IMG/VR virus record: IMGVR_UViG_3300033388_004058
Location: 1-22,434 of that record
DNA from: a virus
Strand: one strand, 5' to 3'
Length of the DNA stretch: 22,434 nt
The notes beneath the pieces are model-generated. The model was not told where the DNA came from and did not search any database. It was given only the letters and a program-made list of their open reading frames with translations. This document shows positions 15,435 through 21,806 of this stretch, in pieces. How positions within the stretch are numbered: the stretch's first letter is position 1; each line of letters opens with the position of its first letter. A program made the translations under genes and the position numbers.

Positions 15435-15456
15435 TTAAGCTTTTTCATAAGCTTAA
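15435..15456 (-). promoter_or_regulatory. Leader hairpin upstream of DNA polymerase, possible translational operator
   Basis: TTAAGCTT and AAGCTTAA (15435-15442 and 15449-15456) form a perfect 8-bp stem. On the coding strand the loop is ATGAAA. It begins 19 bases upstream of the polymerase ATG at 15416. In T4 and RB69 the polymerase represses its own translation by binding a hairpin at its ribosome-binding site; a similar role here is inferred from position only. Confidence 0.4.
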
Positions 15457-15500
15457 GCAAAATAACACAATAAAATTAACAACCACAATATTTTTGACTA

Positions 15501-15875
15501 TTATTTTTTTATTGAACCACTTAATATATGTATGTTCAATTCTTCCCTAATAGGAACTATTAACGTACCAGAACCATCATCAAACTCAATTGTGAATTTA
15601 CCAATAAATGTCCCAGACTTTTTAGTTTCTTTAGGTGAAAATTGATACGCTAAATAATACTCCTCACCGTTACAATCACTTTCTGGTTCTTTAACAACAC
15701 ATAATGCTGGTTTCTTACCAATCTTTTTAATACCAGTTTCAACCTCAGACATACTAAACGTAATTGTTGTGTTTTGAATCATCTCGTGAAACTTTTTATA
15801 GTCATTACGACCATCTTTTATTAGTTCCAATTTAAGAATTGGTAGTGTAGCATTTTTGTTTATAAAGAAATCCAT
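15501..15875 (-). CDS. Small protein with BppU N-terminal-like (Ig-like) domain (124 aa)
   Basis: A 124-residue beta-rich protein. FFINKNATLPILKLELI at the start, ITFSMSEVETG in the middle, YYLAYQF then KKSGTFIGKFTIEFDDGSG and PIREELNIHIL near the end follow the pattern of the N-terminal domain of phage baseplate upper proteins (BppU-like: short kRgDt-x-P-x-l-x-l start, membrane-free Ig-like strands, Gty-x-x-eF-x-v strand, closing P-x-x-x-x-l-x-I). This is a visual match. Such domains connect receptor-binding proteins to the baseplate, which suits its place beside fibre genes. Its start (ATG 15875) follows AATATT with no Shine-Dalgarno, and its upstream element overlaps the sulfotransferase stop. 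Confidence 0.6.
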   Translation of the reverse strand: MDFFINKNATLPILKLELIKDGRNDYKKFHEMIQNTTITFSMSEVETGIKKIGKKPALCVVKEPESDCNGEEYYLAYQFSPKETKKSGTFIGKFTIEFDDGSGTLIVPIREELNIHILSGSIKK

Positions 15876-15896
15876 AATATTGTTTTATTATAAATA

Positions 15897-16712
15897 TCAC
15901 TGACTAGCTAAATCGTTAACCCATGTAAACCTATGGTTAATTTTCTCTATAATGTGGTTTGGTAAGTTAACTTTATGTTTAACATATTTTAACTCACCTT
16001 CTTTAATTGTGTGTGGGAACTTAAAGTTATATAAACTATCTAACTCAACCGTAGTTTGTTTTAAATCACTAAAATTGTTTGTATCATATTGATAAGGTTT
16101 TTCACCTATAAAGTTATGTATTTTATCTAATGTTTCTTGAGGTTTATTCGTCAAATCCCAGTACTTAACGAATAAAATTCTATCAGCATACCCCATATCG
16201 TGAGCATCATTTAACAACCAAACTGGTCTAGCTACAATACCACCATCATTTATAAAATTATCCACCCTGGTTCCGATAGTACTAAAATCACCACCAGAAG
16301 CTTCATCTGGATTTTCTAATAAAATTGTTTTTTGGTAGTGTTTTTCAATACTTGAAACAACATCAACAGGGTCCCTATATGTCCATATTACCTTAGTATT
16401 AGAATGACCTAAAATCGCATCTAATAAAGATAGATTATTAGTCCAACCCCTACACTTATCAAACACAATATTTTTATCATAGTAAAAACCATTGATAAAT
16501 CCATCCATACCCCTTCTCATACCTTCATATTGACTTAACCTATCATTCGTCTTAAACGTTGGGTTATGTGAAAATGTACTTCTAATATTATTTAAAACAT
16601 CTATTACTGGGGATGTGGCTGTAGCATGAAAAGAAGGGTTCATATTAAGTAAGTTACATAATAATGTTGAGCCACTTCTTGGCATACCAGATATTAAGTT
16701 TAATTTTTTCAT
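15897..16712 (-). CDS. Sulfotransferase (PAPS-dependent, 271 aa)
   Basis: P-loop-like sulfotransferase that would move sulfate from PAPS to a hydroxyl or amine acceptor. The 5'-phosphosulfate loop is GMPRSGSTLL (residues 9-18, with the PRSGST signature), and the 3'-phosphate binding segment is TYRDPVDVVSS (111-121, with Arg113 and Ser120/121). Length fits the single-domain family. No signal peptide or membrane span, so it acts in the cytoplasm. It lies between tail-associated genes (BppU-like gene downstream, small unknown genes and adhesins upstream), suggesting a surface glycan or a virion protein as acceptor; the substrate cannot be read from sequence. A 19-bp inverted repeat precedes its start. 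Sulfotransferase genes are known from some marine phages. Confidence 0.88.
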   Translation of the reverse strand: MKKLNLISGMPRSGSTLLCNLLNMNPSFHATATSPVIDVLNNIRSTFSHNPTFKTNDRLSQYEGMRRGMDGFINGFYYDKNIVFDKCRGWTNNLSLLDAILGHSNTKVIWTYRDPVDVVSSIEKHYQKTILLENPDEASGGDFSTIGTRVDNFINDGGIVARPVWLLNDAHDMGYADRILFVKYWDLTNKPQETLDKIHNFIGEKPYQYDTNNFSDLKQTTVELDSLYNFKFPHTIKEGELKYVKHKVNLPNHIIEKINHRFTWVNDLASQ

Positions 16713-16724
16713 GAAGTTAATCTA

Positions 16725-16772
16725 ATTGATTAATAAAAATTATCAATAGTTAAATAATTTTTATTAATCAAT
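16725..16772. repeat. 19-bp perfect inverted repeat with 10-base loop between two genes
   Basis: The arms 16725-16743 and 16754-16772 are exact reverse complements (core TTGATTAATAAAAATTAT and its complement), with loop CAATAGTTAA. The right arm covers the stop codon of the gene 17111-16764 and the left arm ends 12 bases before the sulfotransferase ATG. Nearly all pairs are A-T and there is no T run after it, so it is an unusual terminator; it may be a processing, attenuation or protein-binding element. Confidence 0.6.
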
Positions 16773-17111
16773 AATTAAATCAATCTGACTAATATTAGTC
16801 AAATCATTAAACGTCCTAATCATCTCAATTTTCATAGCCTCATAAAATACAGTATCAATATAATTCATAAAACCATCATCAGGGTTAGGTAACCCAAGTT
16901 TAATAACATCATACATCATTTCAACATCAGAAGCTTTAACATTAAAACCATCAAGTTGTATTTCAACACCATTATGTAGATATTCGTATACAACATTTAT
17001 ATCTCCATTTTCTAAAAATTGTTTTTTTAAAACCCTACCCTCTATTATACCAGAAGTAGTTTCAGTTAATCCCACATTATATGTAACATCAATATTAGTT
17101 AATAATTTCAT
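16764..17111 (-). CDS. Small hypothetical protein in the fibre cluster (115 aa)
   Basis: A 115-residue acidic protein. The N-terminal half is strand-rich (LLTNIDVTYNVGL, GIIEGRVLKKQFLENGDINVVYEYL), and the C-terminal half is helical (FNVKASDVEMMYDVIKLGLP, YIDTVFYEAMKIEMIRTF). No membrane span, signal or catalytic motif is visible. Its ATG is preceded by ATATAAATATG without a Shine-Dalgarno, as for other genes in this phage. It lies 41 bases downstream of another small unknown gene and ends inside an inverted repeat. I do not recognise it; a tail accessory or assembly role is possible by context. Confidence 0.7.
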   Translation of the reverse strand: MKLLTNIDVTYNVGLTETTSGIIEGRVLKKQFLENGDINVVYEYLHNGVEIQLDGFNVKASDVEMMYDVIKLGLPNPDDGFMNYIDTVFYEAMKIEMIRTFNDLTNISQIDLIID

Positions 17112-17152
17112 ATTTATATTTTATTTTTTTTATTATTTAACTCCAGAACATT

Positions 17153-17371
17153 TTAATTAAACACCGCCTTTATTGAGCCCCCCTCCATAACAATAGTTAC
17201 AGTATTTGGGTATGTTGGTGTTACATCGTTGATTATTATACCATTAAACTGATTTAACACTTCTATGTTTTCTATTACATTAATACTTACACATAAGCTA
17301 CCATCAATTACCTGAACATATACGTTTGTCCCTATACTTTCTAAATCTATTTTTAATTTTTCTAAATCCAT
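17153..17371 (-). CDS. Very small hypothetical protein in the fibre cluster (72 aa)
   Basis: A 72-residue protein with a helical start (MDLEKLKIDLESIG) followed by alternating hydrophobic strands (TNVYVQVIDGSLCVSINVI, GIIINDVTP, TVTIVMEGGSIKAVF). There is one Cys. The start ATG at 17371 lies one base after the stop of the upstream gene (17993-17373), so it is probably coupled to it. The strand pattern is consistent with a small beta domain or a subunit of a larger tail assembly. No family recognised. Retained as real because of spacing, strand and lack of an alternative gene here. Confidence 0.62.
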   Translation of the reverse strand: MDLEKLKIDLESIGTNVYVQVIDGSLCVSINVIENIEVLNQFNGIIINDVTPTYPNTVTIVMEGGSIKAVFN

Positions 17372-17372
17372 A

Positions 17373-17993
17373 TTATAAGTAATTTATTTTGATTATTGGT
17401 CGTTCATTAGTTAAAATAGTATTCCCTGATGGGTATGATTCGTCATTTCGTTTATATACGGTTAAATTAGAACCAAAACTAGTGTCGTAGTACACCATTG
17501 GACCAGTAAAGGTGAAACTACCATCTTTATTCTCCCACATAATAACTAAACTATCCGTCCCATTATAATTAAATGTAGAAGTTGTTAAATCAAATACCAC
17601 CCAAGTATTGTTATCTGAAGTTGTATAACTTTTTGTGAATGTACCTTTAACTGTTGTTTTATTACTTACAGTGTAATTAGTTAAATCAACACTAGGTGTG
17701 GCCCCAGAAAAAGAGGTCTCACTAATATGCCCCATAATAATTTTTTGGTTATTAGCAGTAAAATTATCACTAATGTCACCAACTTTAAACTCAATACTTT
17801 CAATTGTTTTATTAGAACCTAATTCACTTTGTAATACAATCATAGCTGAAAACGAATAATCATACTCATAGGACCAAGGGACTTTATTTAATGAAGTTTG
17901 AATACTACCAGTATCTGGGTCACCAACAGTAATTGTACCAGGCACATTACTAACTAATTGACTAATTACACCTAAAAATATATTATACAACAT
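17373..17993 (-). CDS. Surface/adhesin-like beta protein resembling Bacteroidota cell-surface domains (206 aa)
   Basis: A 206-residue beta-sandwich-like protein. The order PWSYEYDYSFSAMIVLQSELG, IESIEFKVGD, KIIMGHISETSFSG, then TWVVFDLTTSTFNYNG, DSLVIMWENKDGS, YKRNDESYP and RPIIKINYL follows a domain that recurs in Bacteroidota surface and secreted proteins (Y-x-YS-x-S-x-x-I-y-x-x-x-EL, then x-x-I-f-MGH-x-x-x-x-F, then W-x-x-f-x-l-x-x-x-F-x-Y-x-G-x-x-n-L). I recognise the pattern but cannot name the entry. The first residues (MLYNIFLGVISQLVS) are hydrophobic but no clear signal peptide follows. The start overlaps the end of the upstream fibre gene by 11 bases. Likely a virion adhesin or host-mimicking binding domain. 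Confidence 0.65.
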   Translation of the reverse strand: MLYNIFLGVISQLVSNVPGTITVGDPDTGSIQTSLNKVPWSYEYDYSFSAMIVLQSELGSNKTIESIEFKVGDISDNFTANNQKIIMGHISETSFSGATPSVDLTNYTVSNKTTVKGTFTKSYTTSDNNTWVVFDLTTSTFNYNGTDSLVIMWENKDGSFTFTGPMVYYDTSFGSNLTVYKRNDESYPSGNTILTNERPIIKINYL

Positions 17994-19203
17994 AAGTTAT
18001 CTCTTTTACCGCAAAATGCCAAGCATTATAAATATAAGTGGCAGTAATAATCACCCTTTCGTCATCCGCTAACGTTGTGAAATCAAAAGGTGCAACATCA
18101 TTTAACCACCAACCAGAAGGTAAATCAACATCATGAGTCCCACTACCTTGTACAAATAATAAGGTATACGAACCACCTTCAACTTCATTAGAAAATGTGA
18201 TAGAACCATTACCAGTCATACCTGAAGCATCTACATGTTGTACCATACCTAAATCACAATCAAAATTCCAAACGTTAGATGTAAATGTATTATCATAATC
18301 AGTACCTACAGATAATTGACCAGTAGTTTTTATATTACCACCAACATCTAATTTACTTGAAGGGTTATCAAGCCCAATTCCAACATTACCACCATCTTCA
18401 ACAACTAACGTAATGGTTTCACCAGAGTCTCTTGTCATAAGTGTGTAACCATTTGAATCATCACCATGACCAATAATTTCAAGTCTTGCATCAGCACTTT
18501 GTAATGCACTTGAAAGACCAATACCAACACTTTGATTAGTATCAATAGTCATAGCCAAAATACCAACATTAGAACTAGCATTATTATTCCAACTGGTACC
18601 AAATAAGATTCTACCAGTGGAATCAATATATGTATTCCCATTTGCTGATGCAGCTCTCATCGCTATACCATTACCGTTTCTATTCGAATGAAAACCAGTA
18701 AGAAGTGCTGTACTACTAAATTGGGTGGTAGTTTGGGTTGCTTGTAGTAAATAATTACCTGATTGGTTTCCCATATAAGTCCTTTCACCATTAGTAGATA
18801 ATTCAACCCTACCACTATCTCTAAATTGACTTAGTACTGTTCCATCACCATTTCTCAACTTAAGTATATATGCTGATGCATTTGTGCTAGAACCATCAAT
18901 ATAATTACCATTTCCATTTGTAGCTTTAACATGAAATCCAGTGTTGGGATACGTCCCAATACCAACCCTATTATGTGAAACATCAATAACAAATGTATTA
19001 TCCACAGTCGCACCTTTAATTCTAATATCTGACGTTGTTAGATTATCATCATTAAAAGTAAGTGCCCCCACACTACTTATGTTTAATAAATTAGCGTCAG
19101 TTGTTGTTATTAGTGACAATAAATCATCAGAATCAGTGCCTTTAATATTTAATTTTGCTGTTGGTGAATCCACGTTGATACCAACATTACCATCTATTTT
19201 CAT
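17983..19203 (-). CDS. Tail fibre protein with VGIG-type repeats (406 aa)
   Basis: A fibre/tail-spike-like protein. NVGINVDSPTAKLNIKG (near residue 6), RVGIGTYPNTGFHVKA (about 78-94), VGIGLSSALQSADARLEI and NVGIGLDNPSSKLDVGG (about 270-300) are repeats of the well-known fibre pattern VGIG-x-x-x-P-x-x-x-L-x-V. The C-terminal 100 residues (VQHVDASGMTGNGSITFSN, then SYTLLFVQGSG, then AWHFAVKEITYVV) look like a compact beta tip domain common at the end of phage fibres. No S74 intramolecular chaperone domain is seen after the repeats, which is unusual because VGIG fibres often carry one. Its start overlaps the previous stop by one base (TAATG). Confidence 0.8.
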   Translation of the reverse strand: MKIDGNVGINVDSPTAKLNIKGTDSDDLLSLITTTDANLLNISSVGALTFNDDNLTTSDIRIKGATVDNTFVIDVSHNRVGIGTYPNTGFHVKATNGNGNYIDGSSTNASAYILKLRNGDGTVLSQFRDSGRVELSTNGERTYMGNQSGNYLLQATQTTTQFSSTALLTGFHSNRNGNGIAMRAASANGNTYIDSTGRILFGTSWNNNASSNVGILAMTIDTNQSVGIGLSSALQSADARLEIIGHGDDSNGYTLMTRDSGETITLVVEDGGNVGIGLDNPSSKLDVGGNIKTTGQLSVGTDYDNTFTSNVWNFDCDLGMVQHVDASGMTGNGSITFSNEVEGGSYTLLFVQGSGTHDVDLPSGWWLNDVAPFDFTTLADDERVIITATYIYNAWHFAVKEITYVV

Positions 19204-19448
19204 TAACCTATAATTATTACTCTCATTATTTCACTAGTTAATACGTTAACATCAACACTATTACTAGAATAACTACTTACCGTATTCGGTATTATTAATT
19301 CACCAGAACTATTTTTAATTTGAACTAAAACATCTGTTGTACCTAAATTATGTGTTATAGTTGAAGTTGTACCACCAGTAAATGTGAAATCAACCGCATA
19401 TTTATTCACACTAGTTGCTAATTGTTTAGTTTTAATTAAATTATTCAT
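19203..19448 (-). CDS. Small fibre-type protein (81 aa)
   Basis: An 81-residue protein. The N-terminus MNNLIKTKQL resembles MGNLINGKQL of the 757-residue protein upstream, which suggests a shared docking peptide. The rest, TITHNLGTTDVLVQIKNSSGE then VDVNVLTSEIMRVIIIG, matches a small domain seen at or near the ends of many phage fibres (ithnLGt-x-dV-x-VQi and a closing e-x-v-rViIiG). It lies just after a leader hairpin (19470-19501) and its stop overlaps the start of the next fibre gene by one base. It may be a fibre accessory or cap subunit. Confidence 0.7.
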   Translation of the reverse strand: MNNLIKTKQLATSVNKYAVDFTFTGGTTSTITHNLGTTDVLVQIKNSSGELIIPNTVSSYSSNSVDVNVLTSEIMRVIIIG

Positions 19449-19469
19449 TTCTTAATTCAGTTTTATTTG

Positions 19470-19501
19470 AACTGATGGTAACAACTAAGTCACCATCAGT
19501 T
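19470..19501 (-). promoter_or_regulatory. Strong leader hairpin between adhesin gene and small fibre gene
   Basis: AACTGATGGT (19470-19479) and ACCATCAGTT (19492-19501) are perfect complements. In minus-strand RNA the stem extends by three more pairs (one G-U) to 13, leaving a UUAGUU loop; the plus-strand RNA would not have this extension. It starts seven bases after the stop of the 757-residue gene and ends 21 bases before the next ATG. No U run follows, so transcription probably continues; a partial terminator or mRNA-stability element is possible. Confidence 0.55.
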
Positions 19502-19507
19502 TATGTA

Positions 19508-21781
19508 TTATTGTAATATATTATAGAAAAAATCTACCCTATCATCAGCATCCAAATCAAAACCAGAAATAGTACCATTCCAGTAGTACACATCACCAGC
19601 AGAAATAGAAGCGATATTCTTAGCTGTAGTACCACCATCACTAGAAAAGTAACCATCTTTAGTTTTAACACCATCACCTAATGAATAACCAACACCATTT
19701 ATCTCAACCTTAACATAACCATTATTTACTGGTGTATTAGTAATCGTAAGTGTTGTACTAGCAAAATTACCACTAGTAACAGCAGGTGTTTTATCCTTAT
19801 CATCAACTGATTGTACAGCTAACTGTAATAAATCGTAGTCGATACCGACAGTTGCAACACCATCAATTGTTGTTGCAGTAATAGCTGTATTACCAGAAAC
19901 GGTTTCTAACACGGTACCACCAGTATATGAAGTGAATCCAGCATTACCAACTACAGTTATAATACCATTATTAATCGTTAAACCAGTTGAGTATGTATCA
20001 TCAACACTTAATGTTGAACCGTCCACAACCATTCCGTTTGCATCTAATGCTAATGGCGTTACAGCTGTTGTACCATTAAGTGTTTTAATATTTAACTTCT
20101 GAACGTGTGCTGTATTAGCTGATACTGAAGTTATATTAGAACCAATAATATGTGAATTATTATGTGTGGATGTATTATTAGTACCACCAATTATCGAAGA
20201 GTTATTACCACTAATCACATTAGTACGACCACCACCAATAGTTGAGTATAAACCAGTAATATTATTATCATAACCACCAGCAATAGTTGAATAACCATAA
20301 CCTCCAGCCACAGTAATGTCATTATTATTACCACCACCAATAGTGTTAGCATAACTGTAACCACCGATACTATTATTTGTACCACCAGCAATTGTACTGT
20401 AAGTCGTAGGGTTAGTCCCATCACCAATAGTATTACTACTACCACCACCAATAAAAGAATCATTGTTACCACTCTCTATAGTGTTACCACCTAATTTTGG
20501 TAATACTGCATTTGTTGATGATGTCCCATATTTAAATGGTGATTCATCAAGTATTGGTGTTAAATCAACATTATATAGATTACTACCTTGAATATTATTT
20601 GTAAACGTTATAGCGTTACCACTTAACGCTGCTGATGTGGTATAACTATCAGTCATTCCAGACGTAAACCCACTAACTTCAAATGTATTTCCAGAATTAT
20701 TTGTAAATGTAACAACACCAGTTGATACTTCATACGTACCACCAGTAACATTAACATCATTAGCTAATAAACCTAAATTAGTTACAATAGTCGTACTATC
20801 GTTAAGACTAAGTGTTAAATCATATGTACTATTATCAAAAGACATACCATCTACAAACCCCTCTACACCAGCTAAACCACTAAGAGTGTTTTTAGTAATC
20901 TGACCATCTAATTCCCTAATTAATATATGGTTATTTCCAGAATTAGGTGGTAGTGTATCTATATTAAGTTGTGAAACATAAACCATATTATCGGTACCCC
21001 CAGTTATATTTGAACCACCTAAAACAACAGTATTCTCTCCACTAGCTATTGAATCATTTGAATGTACGAACGAACCCTCACCACTAGCTGTTGAACCATC
21101 ACCACCAGCATGTGAATAATCACCACTAGCAACAGTACTCTTACCTTCAGCATGAGACGCACTACCACCAGCAATAGTCAATTGACCTTCAGCATGTGAA
21201 GAAGCACCACTTGCAATTGTACTATCACCTTCAGAATGTGAAGCACTACCACTTGCTTCAGTACCTATACCTTGAGAATGTGAAAAATTACCACTAGCGG
21301 TTGTACCATTACCTTCAGCATGTGACCTCAACCCAGAAGCATTAGTCCCAAAACCTTCAGCATGAGATATATCACCACCTGCAATAGTCAATTGACCTTC
21401 AGCGTGTGAACATTCACCACTTGCAATTGTGATATAACCTTTACCTGCTACATCACCACCTTCAGCATGTGAAGCAACACCACTAGCGATATTCCCCTTA
21501 CCTTCAGCATGTGAATAATCACCACTAGCTGTGGTTGAAATACCTTCAGACACTGATAATGTACCACTTGCTACACCACCACTACCTTTTAAAACTGCTG
21601 AGTCAGTACCAGTTCCAGCTGACCATAACCCTTCAGCTATGCTATTAACCCAAGCAAAACCTCCATTAGAAGCATCATAAGACAAAATTTGCCCATTAGT
21701 TGCTGTCGCCCCAGTAACCAATAATAAATTCTCTTTTAATGTATTTTGTTTTAATTGTTTACCATTAATTAAATTACCCAT
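19508..21781 (-). CDS. Large trimeric-adhesin-like fibre protein with two beta-roll repeat arrays (757 aa)
   Basis: Probable receptor-binding fibre. Residues 1-10 (MGNLINGKQL) match the small fibre protein 19448-19203. Residues 76-250 are YadA-head-like 14-residue repeats with the core SHAEG-x-x-T-x-ASG: ten clear copies plus degenerate ends, with one 7-residue insertion. VTGGT and FTSYTGGTV fibre modules appear around residues 345 and 620. Residues about 440-548 hold a second array with STIGGG-x-NN-x-I units, also typical of left-handed beta-rolls. The C-terminal 100 residues contain VDDKDKTPAVTSGNFASTTL and DGYFSSDGGTTAKNIASI, a fibre tip-like domain. The start has no Shine-Dalgarno; the leader is almost pure A/G. 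No membrane anchor of true autotransporters is present, so it is a virion protein rather than a secreted adhesin. Confidence 0.85.
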   Translation of the reverse strand: MGNLINGKQLKQNTLKENLLLVTGATATNGQILSYDASNGGFAWVNSIAEGLWSAGTGTDSAVLKGSGGVASGTLSVSEGISTTASGDYSHAEGKGNIASGVASHAEGGDVAGKGYITIASGECSHAEGQLTIAGGDISHAEGFGTNASGLRSHAEGNGTTASGNFSHSQGIGTEASGSASHSEGDSTIASGASSHAEGQLTIAGGSASHAEGKSTVASGDYSHAGGDGSTASGEGSFVHSNDSIASGENTVVLGGSNITGGTDNMVYVSQLNIDTLPPNSGNNHILIRELDGQITKNTLSGLAGVEGFVDGMSFDNSTYDLTLSLNDSTTIVTNLGLLANDVNVTGGTYEVSTGVVTFTNNSGNTFEVSGFTSGMTDSYTTSAALSGNAITFTNNIQGSNLYNVDLTPILDESPFKYGTSSTNAVLPKLGGNTIESGNNDSFIGGGSSNTIGDGTNPTTYSTIAGGTNNSIGGYSYANTIGGGNNNDITVAGGYGYSTIAGGYDNNITGLYSTIGGGRTNVISGNNSSIIGGTNNTSTHNNSHIIGSNITSVSANTAHVQKLNIKTLNGTTAVTPLALDANGMVVDGSTLSVDDTYSTGLTINNGIITVVGNAGFTSYTGGTVLETVSGNTAITATTIDGVATVGIDYDLLQLAVQSVDDKDKTPAVTSGNFASTTLTITNTPVNNGYVKVEINGVGYSLGDGVKTKDGYFSSDGGTTAKNIASISAGDVYYWNGTISGFDLDADDRVDFFYNILQ
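20138..20463 (-). repeat. Beta-roll repeat array 2 (GGG-x-NN-x-I units) within the 757-aa fibre gene
   Basis: Roughly seven irregular repeats such as STIAGGTNNSI, NTIGGGNNNDI, STIAGGYDNNI, STIGGGRTNVI and SIIGGTNNT. The units are more variable in length than array 1. The pattern is known from trimeric beta-roll fibres and adhesins. Confidence 0.7.
21014..21556 (-). repeat. YadA-like 14-residue (42-bp) tandem repeat array 1
   Basis: Ten copies of SHAEG (variants SHSQG, SHSEG, SHAGG) at 14-residue spacing, with one 21-residue step, plus degenerate flanking units. A 30-base segment occurs twice with one difference (21171-21200 and 21381-21410), exactly five units (210 bases) apart, which implies duplication of a multi-unit block. 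Confidence 0.88.
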
Positions 21782-21806
21782 TTTCTTTTTTTCTTTTTTT
21801 TATTTA

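Noticed and set aside
17983-18400. Peptidase S74 chaperone domain at the end of the VGIG fibre
   Set aside because: The C-terminal 100 residues lack the recognisable S74 pattern and look like a small beta tip domain.
20138-21556. CRISPR array suggested by regularly spaced 42-base repeats
   Set aside because: The repeats are coding, in frame, without unrelated spacers, and give a clear YadA-like beta-roll protein.
19508-21781. True bacterial trimeric autotransporter (prophage in a host or host gene)
   Set aside because: No signal peptide and no C-terminal membrane anchor; N-terminal peptide and neighbours are phage fibre-like.
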